Assembly: GCA_002917075.1 (NCBI GenBank)
Contig: NTMA01000059.1
Coordinates: forward strand, 126,097-190,096
From: Hawksworthiomyces lignivorus
Lineage: Eukaryota > Ascomycota > Sordariomycetes > Ophiostomatales > Ophiostomataceae
Length of the DNA stretch: 64,000 bases
Direction: 5' to 3'
The position numbers and the translations under genes were made by a program. Positions 21,301 through 30,801 of the stretch are shown in pieces. Each line of letters begins with the position of its first letter. Positions within the stretch are counted from its first letter, which is position 1. Below the pieces are notes generated by a model. The model did no database searches. It saw nothing but the letters and a program-made list of their open reading frames with translations, and had not been told where the DNA came from.

Positions 21301-23702
21301 CAGTATGTCGTGGCGCAATCTCCGTCATCCTTCGCATCCGCGCTTCCCTGTGTGACCAGATCCGGATGAACAGCTCGCAGGAACCGCCTGCCGCGACGGG
21401 CCTTCGCCGGCCAGACGTGCAGACATGCGTATTGCAGATCCTCACAATGATCCTCAGCTACCACGAGTATTTCCAGCGGCAGGAGGGCGACGACCTTGTG
21501 AGGACGTTCATTGCCGGCCTGACTGACAAAAATCCTATTTCCTGCGTGCACGCGCTCTCCATCTGCTGCTATGAGCTGCCCATTGCGACAAGCAAATCTC
21601 TGGTCACCATCTTGCAGAAAATGTCGCAGATTATCACGCGTCCCGGCGTTGCCGTCCACATCCTCGAGCTCCTCGCTTGTCTCAGCCGGCTCCCCTGGCT
21701 CTACTCCAATTTCCGTGAAGACGAATACCGCATCGCCTTTGGCGTCTGTTTCCGCTACCTGCAGGCGGTGCGGGATCGCCGCAAGTCCACACGCACCAGC
21801 CACACAAGCGGCAGCGACCAAGCAGCCCAGACTAACGGTTCTGGCGGCGGCTTTGAGGCACACGGCTCCGACATGGTGGGTCAGACGCTCCCGCTGCAGC
21901 CCAGCGCCTCGGACGACCTGCCGCAGTATGTGTATGCGCTAGCCTACCACGTGGTCACATTTTGGTTTTTGGCCCTGCGCCTGCCAGACCGTGCGAGTTA
22001 CGTCACCTGGATTGCGAGCCGCCTGTTCATCGACAACGACGGGCGGCAGATCACGGACGAGGAGGCGCAGATCACGCTCGACTTTATGCAGCGGGCTGCA
22101 TTTTCCGACGCGGATGAGTCTGCGCCGGACGACGAGCTCGATGACGCGAACGGTAGCGGGAACGGCAGCGACCTTATGAACACGCGGAGCTGGATCATGG
22201 GCAGCAGCATTGTCACGATCCAGCAGGCGCCAAACCGGCCGGGCTGGGGAAGGATCACCAAGCGGCAGCCGTCGGGCACGTCGTACTACACGATCCACGA
22301 GAACCTGCGGCCGCCGCCACCGCACCAGACGCGTGGCCCTGTCGATCCTCTCGAGGCCATCCCGGGACAGCCGCACTATAGCCAGGCCGCGAACTTGGTG
22401 CTCCCCAGCCACCTATTGGCACAGCTTCTGGCGCCAGCACCACAATCACACGACTCGCCGCTGCGGCCGATCTTCCTGCCCAACGATGAAGCGGTCGAGC
22501 GGGCCATCCGATCATTCGACCGGAACTCGACGGTCGACGGACACAAGGTGGGTGTCATCTACGTCGGCGAGGGCCAGACCGACGAGGGCGAGATTCTGGC
22601 CAACATCTCGGGCAGCAGCGACTACGTGGAGTTTCTCAACGGGCTGGGCATGCTGGTGCGGCTCAAGGGCGCCACCTTTAACACGCAGGGGCTAGACCGC
22701 GAGTACGACACCGACGGCGAGTACACATTCTGCTGGCGCGACCGCGTGACAGAGATGGTGTTCCACGTGACAACGCAGATGCCGACCAACAAGCAGCACG
22801 ATCCCAACTGCATCAACAAAAAGCGACACATCGGCAACGACTACGTCAATATCATCTTCAACGACTCCAGCCTGCCGTTCAAGTTCGACACGTTCCCGTC
22901 CGAGTTCAACTACGTCAACATTGTGATTACGCCGGAGTCGCGGGCCTCGTTCGTGGCGCGGCGGGAGGTGTCGCTGCAGAAGCAGAAGGAGGAGGAGGAA
23001 GAAGCCCTGCGGCAGGAGCTGCAGCAGCTGCAGCAGCGGCAGCCAGAGTCGCAACCGCCCAAAAAGAAGAGGCCAATGCCGTTCTACAAGGTGCAGGTCA
23101 TGAGCAAGCCAGGGTTCCCAGAGATCTCGCCGGCCGCACAGACCAAGATCATCAGCCTGAAAGCGCTGCCAGACTTTATCCGGCTGCTGGCCTTGAACGC
23201 GTCCGTCTTCTCGCAGGTGTGGGCCAACCGGCAGGGTGGCGAGCACATCTCGTCGTGGCGGAACCGGCTGCGGCAGATCAACCGGCTGCGGGAGCGCTAC
23301 GCGCCCAGCACATCGGGTCCCGTGACGTTATCGCCTTCGCCGACCATTCTAAATAGTGGTGGCGGCGCTGGTGCAGGATCTGCTGCAGGCGCTGGCAGCG
23401 GCAACGGCAGTGGACCTGGCGGCGGCGGCAGTGGTGGAGGAGTCACTGGCGGCGGCGGCGGAGGCAGCAGCGAGCAGCTCTCGCGGCCGAGCGTCGGCGG
23501 AATGCGGGACAGCTTTAACAGCCTGCGGCGGTCGTCGATGGCGACCTTCTTCACGGCGGCGAGCGATCCCAACAGCCACCGGTCGTCTGTGCACTCGACG
23601 GCTACGACGACGACCACGACGTCCGACAACACAGAGACGATGGCCGCCAATGGTGGAACAGAAGCGTGGGTCGACTCGCTGGATTTTTCCAAGTGGGTCT
23701 AG
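18318..23702 (+). CDS. TSC2: Tuberin homologue, Rheb GTPase-activating protein
   Basis: One uninterrupted frame, 1,794 residues. TSC2 with TSC1 turns off Rheb and so restrains TORC1. The N-terminal ~1,000 residues are helical-repeat tuberin sequence, with a variable acidic stretch near residues 910-950. The Rap-GAP domain spans about residues 1400-1545: GVIYVGEGQTDEGEIL, GSSDYVEFLNGLG, FCWRDRVTEMVFHVTTQMP, then RHIGNDYVNIIFNDS. By analogy with tuberin, N1507 in that motif is the catalytic Asn thumb, and it is present. The tail has a KKKR patch, then a Gly/Ala/Ser-rich spacer (about 1678-1720). The start at MLRRIVSLG is the first ATG after a long pyrimidine-rich leader. The protein seems intact and should be active. 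Confidence 0.96.
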   Translation: MLRRIVSLGQPASESDDDPMSPPPNDAGRSSEGKAAGGLAGVFKGLTGAKLTKSPSLSSTQPTTATSLSPPTLAAPMAAAALSSSSISSTQPPSEPADGDSLNSASQNQLASYADCLEQLKNGTLNERVAAASALRAIVADSAIDSIFDVWHAAKDLIDPGKAQVARHAGWELLSECAKHASSTNLERKEYFQTITTPADPSDFHLQLSALIDLTSNGRDLAGFDYDVFPVLTEWFQTAYKASKAAAKKPSSSTRSSSSKSGKSKGVPTAEERNLSRLFSYTIDVIKYSSKIATDRAIEGLLDAVLDIAMNTSTEDDLTSCIAVINTCVIFGAMPSKSLNRCVKVLSSIYCLVLKLQKSAWQVLANIFKSHHGLHTIRILLDTLRRYPLEGVEVKDATREVRGALAVLQKLVRKAGSTEYPAVPYALLVDGLGNVASQTPSPRVIACILQLINQLLDNGDAVLSPLLLEEDWGPLLTVATTCAKRSNPAQSFDGSAARKQFYGSANGSDEPSQDAVDRESAVLAARVEELLRGLLTERPEFTQRYSCINFLAEVHPILSDAGAELVLKYFEEFRCCFPSDPQWDANLRLVLDAFYANQARSAIVRLHALQTAIEVQNVLELVDGVIDAPDAVADLVRRILARVSEERDTVLLHHAIGFAVSVAANVDAALFNFILETLGSVVKNDERRQPLSMVAQGAMPVSPAGATDRPDAFIDQSTSNIAARGYVQIFMQTMNTDATKAVMAFEAIVDLAKDKRCPIDARLSALKLLFRLRADWANRVFLVPYTDSDSLAAVLLRTEASMDHKIAEEMTQSIIAHQSRHEPSRPALSAQNSASRVNRGVSFGQSTSSQDRASIPVRSAGARQPASTQRYRQLWNLPDPEALPQEPLASASTVLFSHRWEDSDPAEAEQRKEEDDEDDTEHSYSGDNGKGSDNREAKNEAPEETNGEIAEKASVLTLDIASWMEVVFELLTKGANWELYSFTLVHLPAQLSNHAVCRGAISVILRIRASLCDQIRMNSSQEPPAATGLRRPDVQTCVLQILTMILSYHEYFQRQEGDDLVRTFIAGLTDKNPISCVHALSICCYELPIATSKSLVTILQKMSQIITRPGVAVHILELLACLSRLPWLYSNFREDEYRIAFGVCFRYLQAVRDRRKSTRTSHTSGSDQAAQTNGSGGGFEAHGSDMVGQTLPLQPSASDDLPQYVYALAYHVVTFWFLALRLPDRASYVTWIASRLFIDNDGRQITDEEAQITLDFMQRAAFSDADESAPDDELDDANGSGNGSDLMNTRSWIMGSSIVTIQQAPNRPGWGRITKRQPSGTSYYTIHENLRPPPPHQTRGPVDPLEAIPGQPHYSQAANLVLPSHLLAQLLAPAPQSHDSPLRPIFLPNDEAVERAIRSFDRNSTVDGHKVGVIYVGEGQTDEGEILANISGSSDYVEFLNGLGMLVRLKGATFNTQGLDREYDTDGEYTFCWRDRVTEMVFHVTTQMPTNKQHDPNCINKKRHIGNDYVNIIFNDSSLPFKFDTFPSEFNYVNIVITPESRASFVARREVSLQKQKEEEEEALRQELQQLQQRQPESQPPKKKRPMPFYKVQVMSKPGFPEISPAAQTKIISLKALPDFIRLLALNASVFSQVWANRQGGEHISSWRNRLRQINRLRERYAPSTSGPVTLSPSPTILNSGGGAGAGSAAGAGSGNGSGPGGGGSGGGVTGGGGGGSSEQLSRPSVGGMRDSFNSLRRSSMATFFTAASDPNSHRSSVHSTATTTTTTSDNTETMAANGGTEAWVDSLDFSKWV

Positions 23703-23778
23703 ACCGGCGTACAATACCAAGCTGAAAAAAAAAATCGGTGATGCTGGGTGTGTGTAAGCCTAATGAGCTGTATGGAAA

Positions 23779-23821
23779 GGGGGGGGGGGGGGGGTTTTTT
23801 TTTTTTTTTTTTTTTTTTTTT
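23779..23821 (+). repeat. G16-T27 homopolymer junction after TSC2
   Basis: Sixteen G (23779-23794) are followed directly by twenty-seven T (23795-23821), about 75 bp past the TSC2 stop. An A17 run follows at 23953-23969. Exact lengths may suffer from sequencing error. Confidence 0.85.
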
Positions 23822-25247
23822 CCTCCTGGTCCCTTTTGCTTCCATTGTGGTCTCTCTGTTTCCCAACCCAGCACCCAGAGGAATGCAATGAAAGCAATTT
23901 CAACTACCGCCAGCCGGATAGGCGGGCGTTCCCTCAAGCCTTAGGGAGGGCGAAAAAAAAAAAAAAAAAGAAACAAAGAAATAAGCCAGAAACGAGACAA
24001 AGAAGAGTAGCCAAAAACACGCTTTTATATCAACTAGTTTCCCTCGGAAGGGCGAGATAGCACGACCCATAGACGCGTTGTGGGAACAGACACCCCTGTT
24101 CAAACTTCCCTTTTCTTTTTTATCTTAAAACAGTTACAGAGTGCTACAATCTACTCCGTACATATGATAATGATATGAGTCGAGTCTAGCCCTACGAGAC
24201 CAGTGCTTCATAAACTGGACAAAAGGCACCCAAGAGCGATGAGACCGCCTCAGCTTCCCCAAGCATATATCTCGCGTGCCGAAGCAAGCTGGTTTCTCGT
24301 TCACATGGCGGTGTGCGAGCACTGCTGGCAGCACACCAATACAGAACATGTAACATAACATGTCAAGAACTGCAAGTGCATGTTTCTTGCATCCTGCCCT
24401 GTATTTATTTTACTTTGTGTAATGCGTATTGCAGCCCACCGCGCTCCGTACTCCCCAGTCGTACATAGTTCTAGCCACTTAAAACGCCCTAAGGTCGTCT
24501 TAGATATCTGTACTCGTACTTGTACGCGCACCGCGCTAAATGCGCTGCACTAAAGGCACTAATTCCTTATTTTTTTCCCCCCTTCCCCAGTTCTTCCTCG
24601 TTGCAAGGCCCGCCCTTGCCCACCTCCTGCGCTGAATTTTCCTTCTCCCTCCCGTCTTAACGTCTCTCTGTATCTCTCTGTATCTGTAGGGTCCGCATCA
24701 GAGGTGGACGGTGTCATCGTGTTGTCATCTCGCCGGTTTGCCGTTCCGTCGTTTCGCTGCCATCGTCTTTGTTGCTTGTTGTCTGCTGGTGGCCGACCAT
24801 CGTCTTCGCTTCCAATCGTGTTATCTCCATCTTCTTTTCTGCCCTTTTTCCTTCTCCCAGCTTTACCTGGTAACACATCAAATTCACTATATTGTTCCCC
24901 TGGTTCTCTCGCTCCCGTTCCACGGCTATTCCTCTTTGTCCTCTGTTCCTTTCCTTTACGTCTTATCCACTCTGTTTTTCTGCAACGCAGATCCTTGGCT
25001 CGCCCCTCCACTCCAATGTTGCAGTTCTGAGGCCCAGGCCTGAGAGCTTCTGTTTTCAGTTGTTTCCCGACTTGTCTTTTTGCTTCCTCTTTCTATATAT
25101 TTTTGCCCCCTCTAACTATTCTCTTTACTTCTTCCCATTGTCTCTCTTGCTTCTCTCCTTCTTTCTTTCCGCCCCTGGTCTGCTGCTCCTCCACGACCTC
25201 TCACCTTCTCCGCCTTCTCTCTCGCCTCTCTCTCCCCCCATGCTGCC
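23822..25247. other. Intergenic region TSC2 / DENN gene
   Basis: Holds the TSC2 3' flank and, from about 24580, a strongly pyrimidine-rich (C/T) leader before the DENN gene. One TACTCCGTA element lies at 24152-24160. No gene recognised. Confidence 0.5.
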
Positions 25248-28200
25248 ATGGACTCGTCTGCGTCCACGCCTCTGGCAGACTACTTCTGGATCGCTGGGGT
25301 GGAATCAATATCGTACCAGGAGCCAGTCCCAGCTACGCAGCAGGTTGAGGCAACCATAGACGAACATGGCGAGCCGGACGCTGCCCAGGCGTCTCGGAGC
25401 CCGGCTGCTGCCCGAACCACTCGCCACTCCCGGCAGAGCTCGGCAAACCGCCTCTCCAAGCTGTCCCTGGAGAACCGCTTTTCCATACACACCCTCGACG
25501 ACCTCGAGGACAACACCCGGAGCAATCGCAGCAGCGCAACCATAAAGGCCCCCCTGCAGCAGGTGACAGCCGGCATCCCAGACGGCAATGCCAATGCCGG
25601 CAGCGGCCCGGCGGCGGGCCGCGCTGATTTCGACTTTGACCAGATGCTGGTCAAGTTTGCCGTGGAGCGAGAAAACTTTCTCGAGGACCTGACCTTTAGT
25701 GCTGGCGCGAAGCTCCACGCAAGGCCCCCAATGGTCAACCCCCGCACCGAGCAGATCAAGGCGGACGACGCCGAGTCCAACGGCCGCAGGACCCCGCTCA
25801 AGGGGATCAGGGGCAGCATTCGCCGAAAATTGAGCTTCCGGGACATGAACAGCGTCAGAAAGCCGCATTCTGCCGCACGGACAGGTAAGGAGAGGCGACT
25901 TGCAGGCGTGGCCGTGCTTTGAGAATGAGAGAGAGAAAGGCTGAGACGGGGACGGAAGTTCGCTAACACTGCCTCAGCCTCCGTCCGGACGACCAGACGC
26001 CTAAGCAATTACAACTCCGTCATCCCGCCTCCCGAGCCCCTCAATTCTGACCCTGACATGCACCCCTTAAAACGACACTTTGAGCCCGTCCTTCTGGACC
26101 GCTATCCTCCGCGGTCTGCCACCGAGGAGGTCGCCCGGCGAGGCAAATTCCCGGATTATGTGCCCATGTTTGCCTTTCCCAATGATATCCAGATCGTCTC
26201 CTCCGATGATCGGCCCCGGTCGACGTGGCACGGCTTCACCATGACGTCCGACGACAATTCGAAAATCTACGGCATCTCTGTGACCATCTGGACTGCCCTC
26301 AAGGCGGATGTCGCTGACGAGGTCGAGAAGCGCTGCGAGCAGTGGCGCCAGAGCCACATGTCAGACGAGGAGCGGGAGTTGGCCGCCAGCCTGGGTATGC
26401 GGCTGGCTGCAGAGAGAGCCCACCTCTCCCAGCTGCTCGCCAAGCTGCCCAGTGTGCCGTCGGGATCGCCAGCGCGAGAGGCCCTGGACGACCAGATCAG
26501 CACGGTGGAAGAGAAGATCGGCCTCATGACCGAGCTGCTGCGGCCGCTGCGCCACGGCGCCGCGTCCAAGATCGAGGGCCTCACGTCTGGCGAGACCGGC
26601 CTGTGGGTGCCCAGGGCGTACGGCATCCTCGGCCGCGACCCGACGCGGGTGTCCTTCTGGAAGGAGTGGCTCCGAGCCGTCACCGTGCCCATGACCGACG
26701 GCGCCGTCCTCCGCATTCCCCCCAGCTCTCCCAAAGTCGGCCGCTGGCAGCCCCTCGAGCGCTACGTCGTCAACCTATGCACCGAGGCCTTCAGCCCCCT
26801 GAGCTCCAAGACCCAGGTAGAGGTCAGCGTCCGCGAGCTGCGCCTGTACGCGCGCAAAGAGGCCATGAACGAGCTGCCCGGCTCCCGCAATACCGACCTG
26901 TACGCCCTCTTCCGCTGCCTCTCGCTGGAAAACGTCGTCATGCTGTTCGAGTACGCCATGGTCGAGTCGCGCATCATCTTTCTGTCTTCCCACGCGGCTA
27001 TGCTGCACCTCGCCTGCCACGCCATTGCGAATCTCCTGTACCCGCTAAAGTGGGCGAGCATTTTCATCCCCATGCTGCCGGCCCGCCTGCTGTCTGTCCT
27101 GGAGGCCCCCTGTCCCTACATTGTCGGTATTGAGAGGCGCTATGAGAACATCACTTTACCAGAGGATGACTTTGTCCTCGTCGACCTGGACAAGGACACC
27201 ATTGAATCCACCGCTCCACCTTCCCACATCCCACGCCAGCATCGCCGGAAGCTGCTGTCGCTCCTGCAGGTCGCCGCCCCGCATCGGCTGCGCTACGGCG
27301 TTCCAGCGGGACCGCCGCCCTATGCGATCGAAACGTTCCCCTACGATGCCTTCTCTGCCGAAAACGAATCGTTGTTCAACCCCGTAGCTCCGCCGGCAAC
27401 CCTGGGCAAGTGGGTGGCCCAGAACTCTACAAATTTTATGGAGCCCGATCCTCCAAGCTCCATGCGCGTGCCAATCTTCAATGCCTTTGTGCAGCTGAGA
27501 AACGAGCTTGCGCGCGCCGACCGGCCGCACACGGCCAAGTCGACCAAAGCCAGCCCGCCACCCTCTCTCTCTCCAACTTCCACAAACTTTCCTGTTCCTC
27601 TGACGCCCGGATCGCGAAATGATTCCGGCTTTGCCCTGAACCACACCCTTCGCGAGAAGCGATCTGGCCACTTCGACGAGAAGCCGAGGCGCAGCTCGTC
27701 GTTTGGCGTAGGCGACCGCAGCCATCCTCTGCACCGGCCCAGCCTGCAGTTTCTCAACGGTCACACCCACACCCAGAGCCTTTCAATCTCCGCCGTGTCC
27801 GTCGACTCCCAGTCCTCGTACGGGGGCTACGCCCCTTCCAGCTACGCACAGTCTACACTGGCTGCTTCGACCATCATGCCGAACATGGTCATCCAGTCGG
27901 TGCACAACACCGAGACCACAATGTGGGTAGAGGGCCACTGCTTCAACTGGAACCCAGAGAACGCGTCTGCAACATGCACAGTGTGCGAGGAGCGGTCAGA
28001 TGGCGACGGCCTCTACCGGTGCGCCGAGTGCCAGTGCATGGCCCACAGCCGGTGCCTCGGCTTTGTGTCGCTCGTGTGCCCCAAGGCATTCAATGCAGAC
28101 AAGGTTCGCGCAGCTTTTGTCCGCTGCATGGCGAGCATGTTTTACACGTACCGCAAGTACCTCGGCCGGCCAACAAGAGATCAGAAAACAAAGGGCCAAA

Positions 28201-28808
28201 TGTACGCCTTTGACATCAACGGCTTTGTCAAGAGTCTTCCGTATGACCAGCAAGAATACGTGTCCATGCTGAGGAACACGCAAGGTCAGTTTGTCTGCTA
28301 TGTTACCCTCTTTATTTTTTTTCTCCATGCTTCTTTGTTCTAACAGTATGCAGCTTTCAACGAATTTATTTACGAAAGAGAAAGACAGCCAGCAGGGCAC
28401 GCATCCATCCGGCTCTTCGACGAGATCATCCTCGCGAAGAAGGCGCGCGGTCGGACAGGGCTCGGCAGCCTGTCGCGGCTGTCGACTATCAAAGCCTCGT
28501 ACGGCATTCCATCCGGGATGCCGTCTGCGAACAAGCAGACACGCGTTCCGCCGTACCTAGGGGACACGTCCGACCACATCTGGCGGACAGCATCGGTGCC
28601 AATGCCGAACGCCAAGTTCCCCGGAGAATACCGTGCGGTAACGACACGGGTGCCGTCAAAGCTGGATCCGTCGCTGATGAAAGAGCCACGCTCAATCCAA
28701 GGTGTTCCCCGGCAAGAGCAACGTGGATCCCGAAACTTGATCAGGAAGCAAGTGGCGAGCATGCTGATCTCTCAGGCGCCAAATGGCGACTTGCACATAG
28801 AGACCTGA
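25248..28808 (+). CDS. DENN-domain protein with C1-like zinc finger, probable Rab GEF
   Basis: Three exons: 25248-25884, 25978-28284 and 28354-28808, giving 1,132 residues. The first exon opens with LADYFWIAGVESISY, typical of fungal DENN proteins, then disordered Ser-rich sequence. uDENN runs from about residue 240 (PDYVPMFAFPNDIQIVS, STWHGFTMTSDD). The central DENN includes LFRCLSLENVVMLFEYAMVE, RIIFLSSH, LYPLKWASIFIPMLP and APCPYIVGI. A long disordered segment follows, then a Cys/His-rich finger near 867-920 (HCFNWN...CTVCEE...CAECQCMAHSRC). dDENN-type MLRNTQ-AFNEFIYERE is restored only by using the second AG after the last intron (TATGCAG). DENN proteins exchange nucleotide on Rab GTPases; which Rab cannot be told here. 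Leader is pyrimidine-rich. Confidence 0.9.
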
Positions 28809-29336
28809 GTGAGAAGCAGCCGGAATCCAAAGAACATAGTTTTTTTTTTAGCTGTTTGTACATTACCTCGCCGTTTCACTTACATCACAACCATCCACCT
28901 CCACATTCATGTTGCGAATTGGAATCCGAGCAGGAGAACGTCATGTGGGAGAGAGAAAGAGGAAAGCCTGCTGCTTATGGGGCGATGTACGATAGAGAGA
29001 AAGGAGAAATCGCATTTTCATTGGGACCATAGCTTTTGGAGAGTTATCTAGCAAGCGAAGGGAATGCAAAGAAAAAGGGAACAAAATGCCAAACTCAGCG
29101 AGTAAACTTGCACTGCAATTCATTTTTTCTTTTTACGAGAGAACGAAGGGTATATATATATACATTGTGGTGAAATTTTGATTTGTTTCTGTTCCTCTCG
29201 TGCCATAAGCCGGTGTGCTCCTTTTGCATAATAACCAAAGAAAAAAGGAAAAAAGAAAGCCTTATGAATAACAACCAGACCGCCATGACAAGACCATAAA
29301 ATTCAAACAAAACAAAAAAAAAAAAACGATCCATCT
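28809..29336. other. Convergent intergenic region DENN / YPI1
   Basis: 3' flanks of two genes with a short TA run near 29149-29162. Nothing else recognised. Confidence 0.6.
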
Positions 29337-30141
29337 CTACTGCGGCGCCGGCTTGTCGTAGCGCGGCATCTTCTCGTAGGCGTTGGGGCTGGGTCGACGC
29401 TTGCCCTTGGCTCTGGCCTTGCCCTTTGCGTTGCCGCCGCTGCGGCTGTCTGATCGCTCGTCGTCGCCGTCGCCGCCGCCGTCGCTGCTGATGTCCCCAC
29501 CGCCCCCCGATCGCCTGCGCCTGAGGGGAGCGGGGCCATGATCGTGGTCATGGTCGTGGTCGTGATCGTGATCGTGGTCGTGGCCGTGCTCGGGGCAATC
29601 TGGCGCGTGCCGGTGCGCGCGCCTCGAGCTCGGCGATGGCCGGCCCCGGAATACCCGATCAGCGTCGCTGCGCGCGGCCACGCCGCCGTCGGAGTCGTCG
29701 TCGGACGACGTGTCGGACGAGTCTGACGACGACTCGTCGCTGGACTCGTCGACAGCGCGCGGGCGATGGTAGATGCAGCAAACTGGCAGGAAAGGAAAGT
29801 TAGCAAAAAGAGCGTCGCAGTTGGCTCGAGCAGACTTCAGCCTCCAGCTAAGGGGGGGGAGGGGGGTGGCCGCGTAGCTGTTGGGTCTCCGGCTTACCTT
29901 TCGACTTTTTTCGGTTCAGCCCCTCATTGTCGACGACGCCCTCGGCCCACTGCACATTCCGGCGGTTCCGACCGTGGGCGCCGCGGAGATGGAGGACGCT
30001 GCCGGGAGGATGAACGTGGTCGTCTGCGCTGGATTGGGACCCGGTGGACGGGCCAGCGACGGTGACAGTCTGGCTGCTGCTAGCGGCGGCGGCAGTTCGC
30101 AATTGCCTTACGGGCTGGGGAGGCTGCTGGACAGAGGCCAT
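29337..30141 (-). CDS. YPI1: Type 1 protein phosphatase inhibitor (Inhibitor-3 / Ypi1)
   Basis: Exons 29898-30141 and 29337-29782, giving 229 residues. The conserved core crosses the intron: VLHLRG...RNVQWAEGVVDNEGLNRKKSK, then VCCIYHRPRAVDESSDESSS. VQW is the RVxF-type docking site for the phosphatase-1 catalytic subunit, and CCIYH is diagnostic of the family. Ypi1 controls Glc7/PP1 activity and nuclear localisation. After the core lies a Ser/Asp acidic run. Then comes an unusual perfect His-Asp alternation (about seven HD pairs, encoded near 29534-29590). The tail is basic and Gly/Ser-rich, ending near YEKMPRYDKPAPQ. The His-Asp run is not part of the family core and might bind metal. Confidence 0.93.
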
Positions 30142-30801
30142 ATCTGGATGGTGTGCTCTTTTGATAAAGACTCTCTTCTTGGAGCCAATGTAAGAGGAAC
30201 AGACGTAAGAGGAGAGTGGATGGTTGGGCCGTATCAGCGGAAAGGGGAGAGAGCACAGTCGACGGCAGCAAATGCGATGGGTGTACCGGAAGGAGTATTA
30301 TCGAAGCCCAAAGTTTCAACGGGCGGTGGTGGCGTTGTAGCGTGGGAAAGTGAATAAGAAAAAGATCGACCCAGACTGTTGGAGAAGAAGTGTTTAATTG
30401 GGTGGGGGTCTCACAACCACGCGCCACCCCAGCCCAACTCCAACTACGTCATTAGTCAACATCAGCCCCGTGGGCCAGTTAAAGTTGGAACGACTCTGTA
30501 TATTATACCGCTGATCGTTCAGGGGCATGGCTTTGCCAGCAGCATATGTCGCCATCATAGAAGATCAATAGGGTCCTTTATTATAATACAGACCTGAATG
30601 TGCCTGCATATATGGAGTAGTGCTATTATAGCTGAGTATATATTCCTGAACGTAGTTACTGCGACATGTGTGGAGTCTGTCTCTGTGCTAGCTCTATGCG
30701 TGAAAAGGTATGAATTGCCTTGGGAAAAGTAGGAGTTGAGAGCGTCTTGTTCTTGTTTGTAGCATGCCCCATCTCATGTGAATGGACAGATGCAGGTATT
30801 T
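30142..30801. other. Intergenic region YPI1 promoter / GEP3 3' flank
   Basis: Promoter of YPI1 and the downstream flank of GEP3. No gene recognised. Confidence 0.55.

Noticed and set aside
20820..21863. 347-codon minus-strand frame inside TSC2
   Set aside because: Antisense to conserved tuberin sequence, no recognisable domain, and compositional shadow of biased codons.
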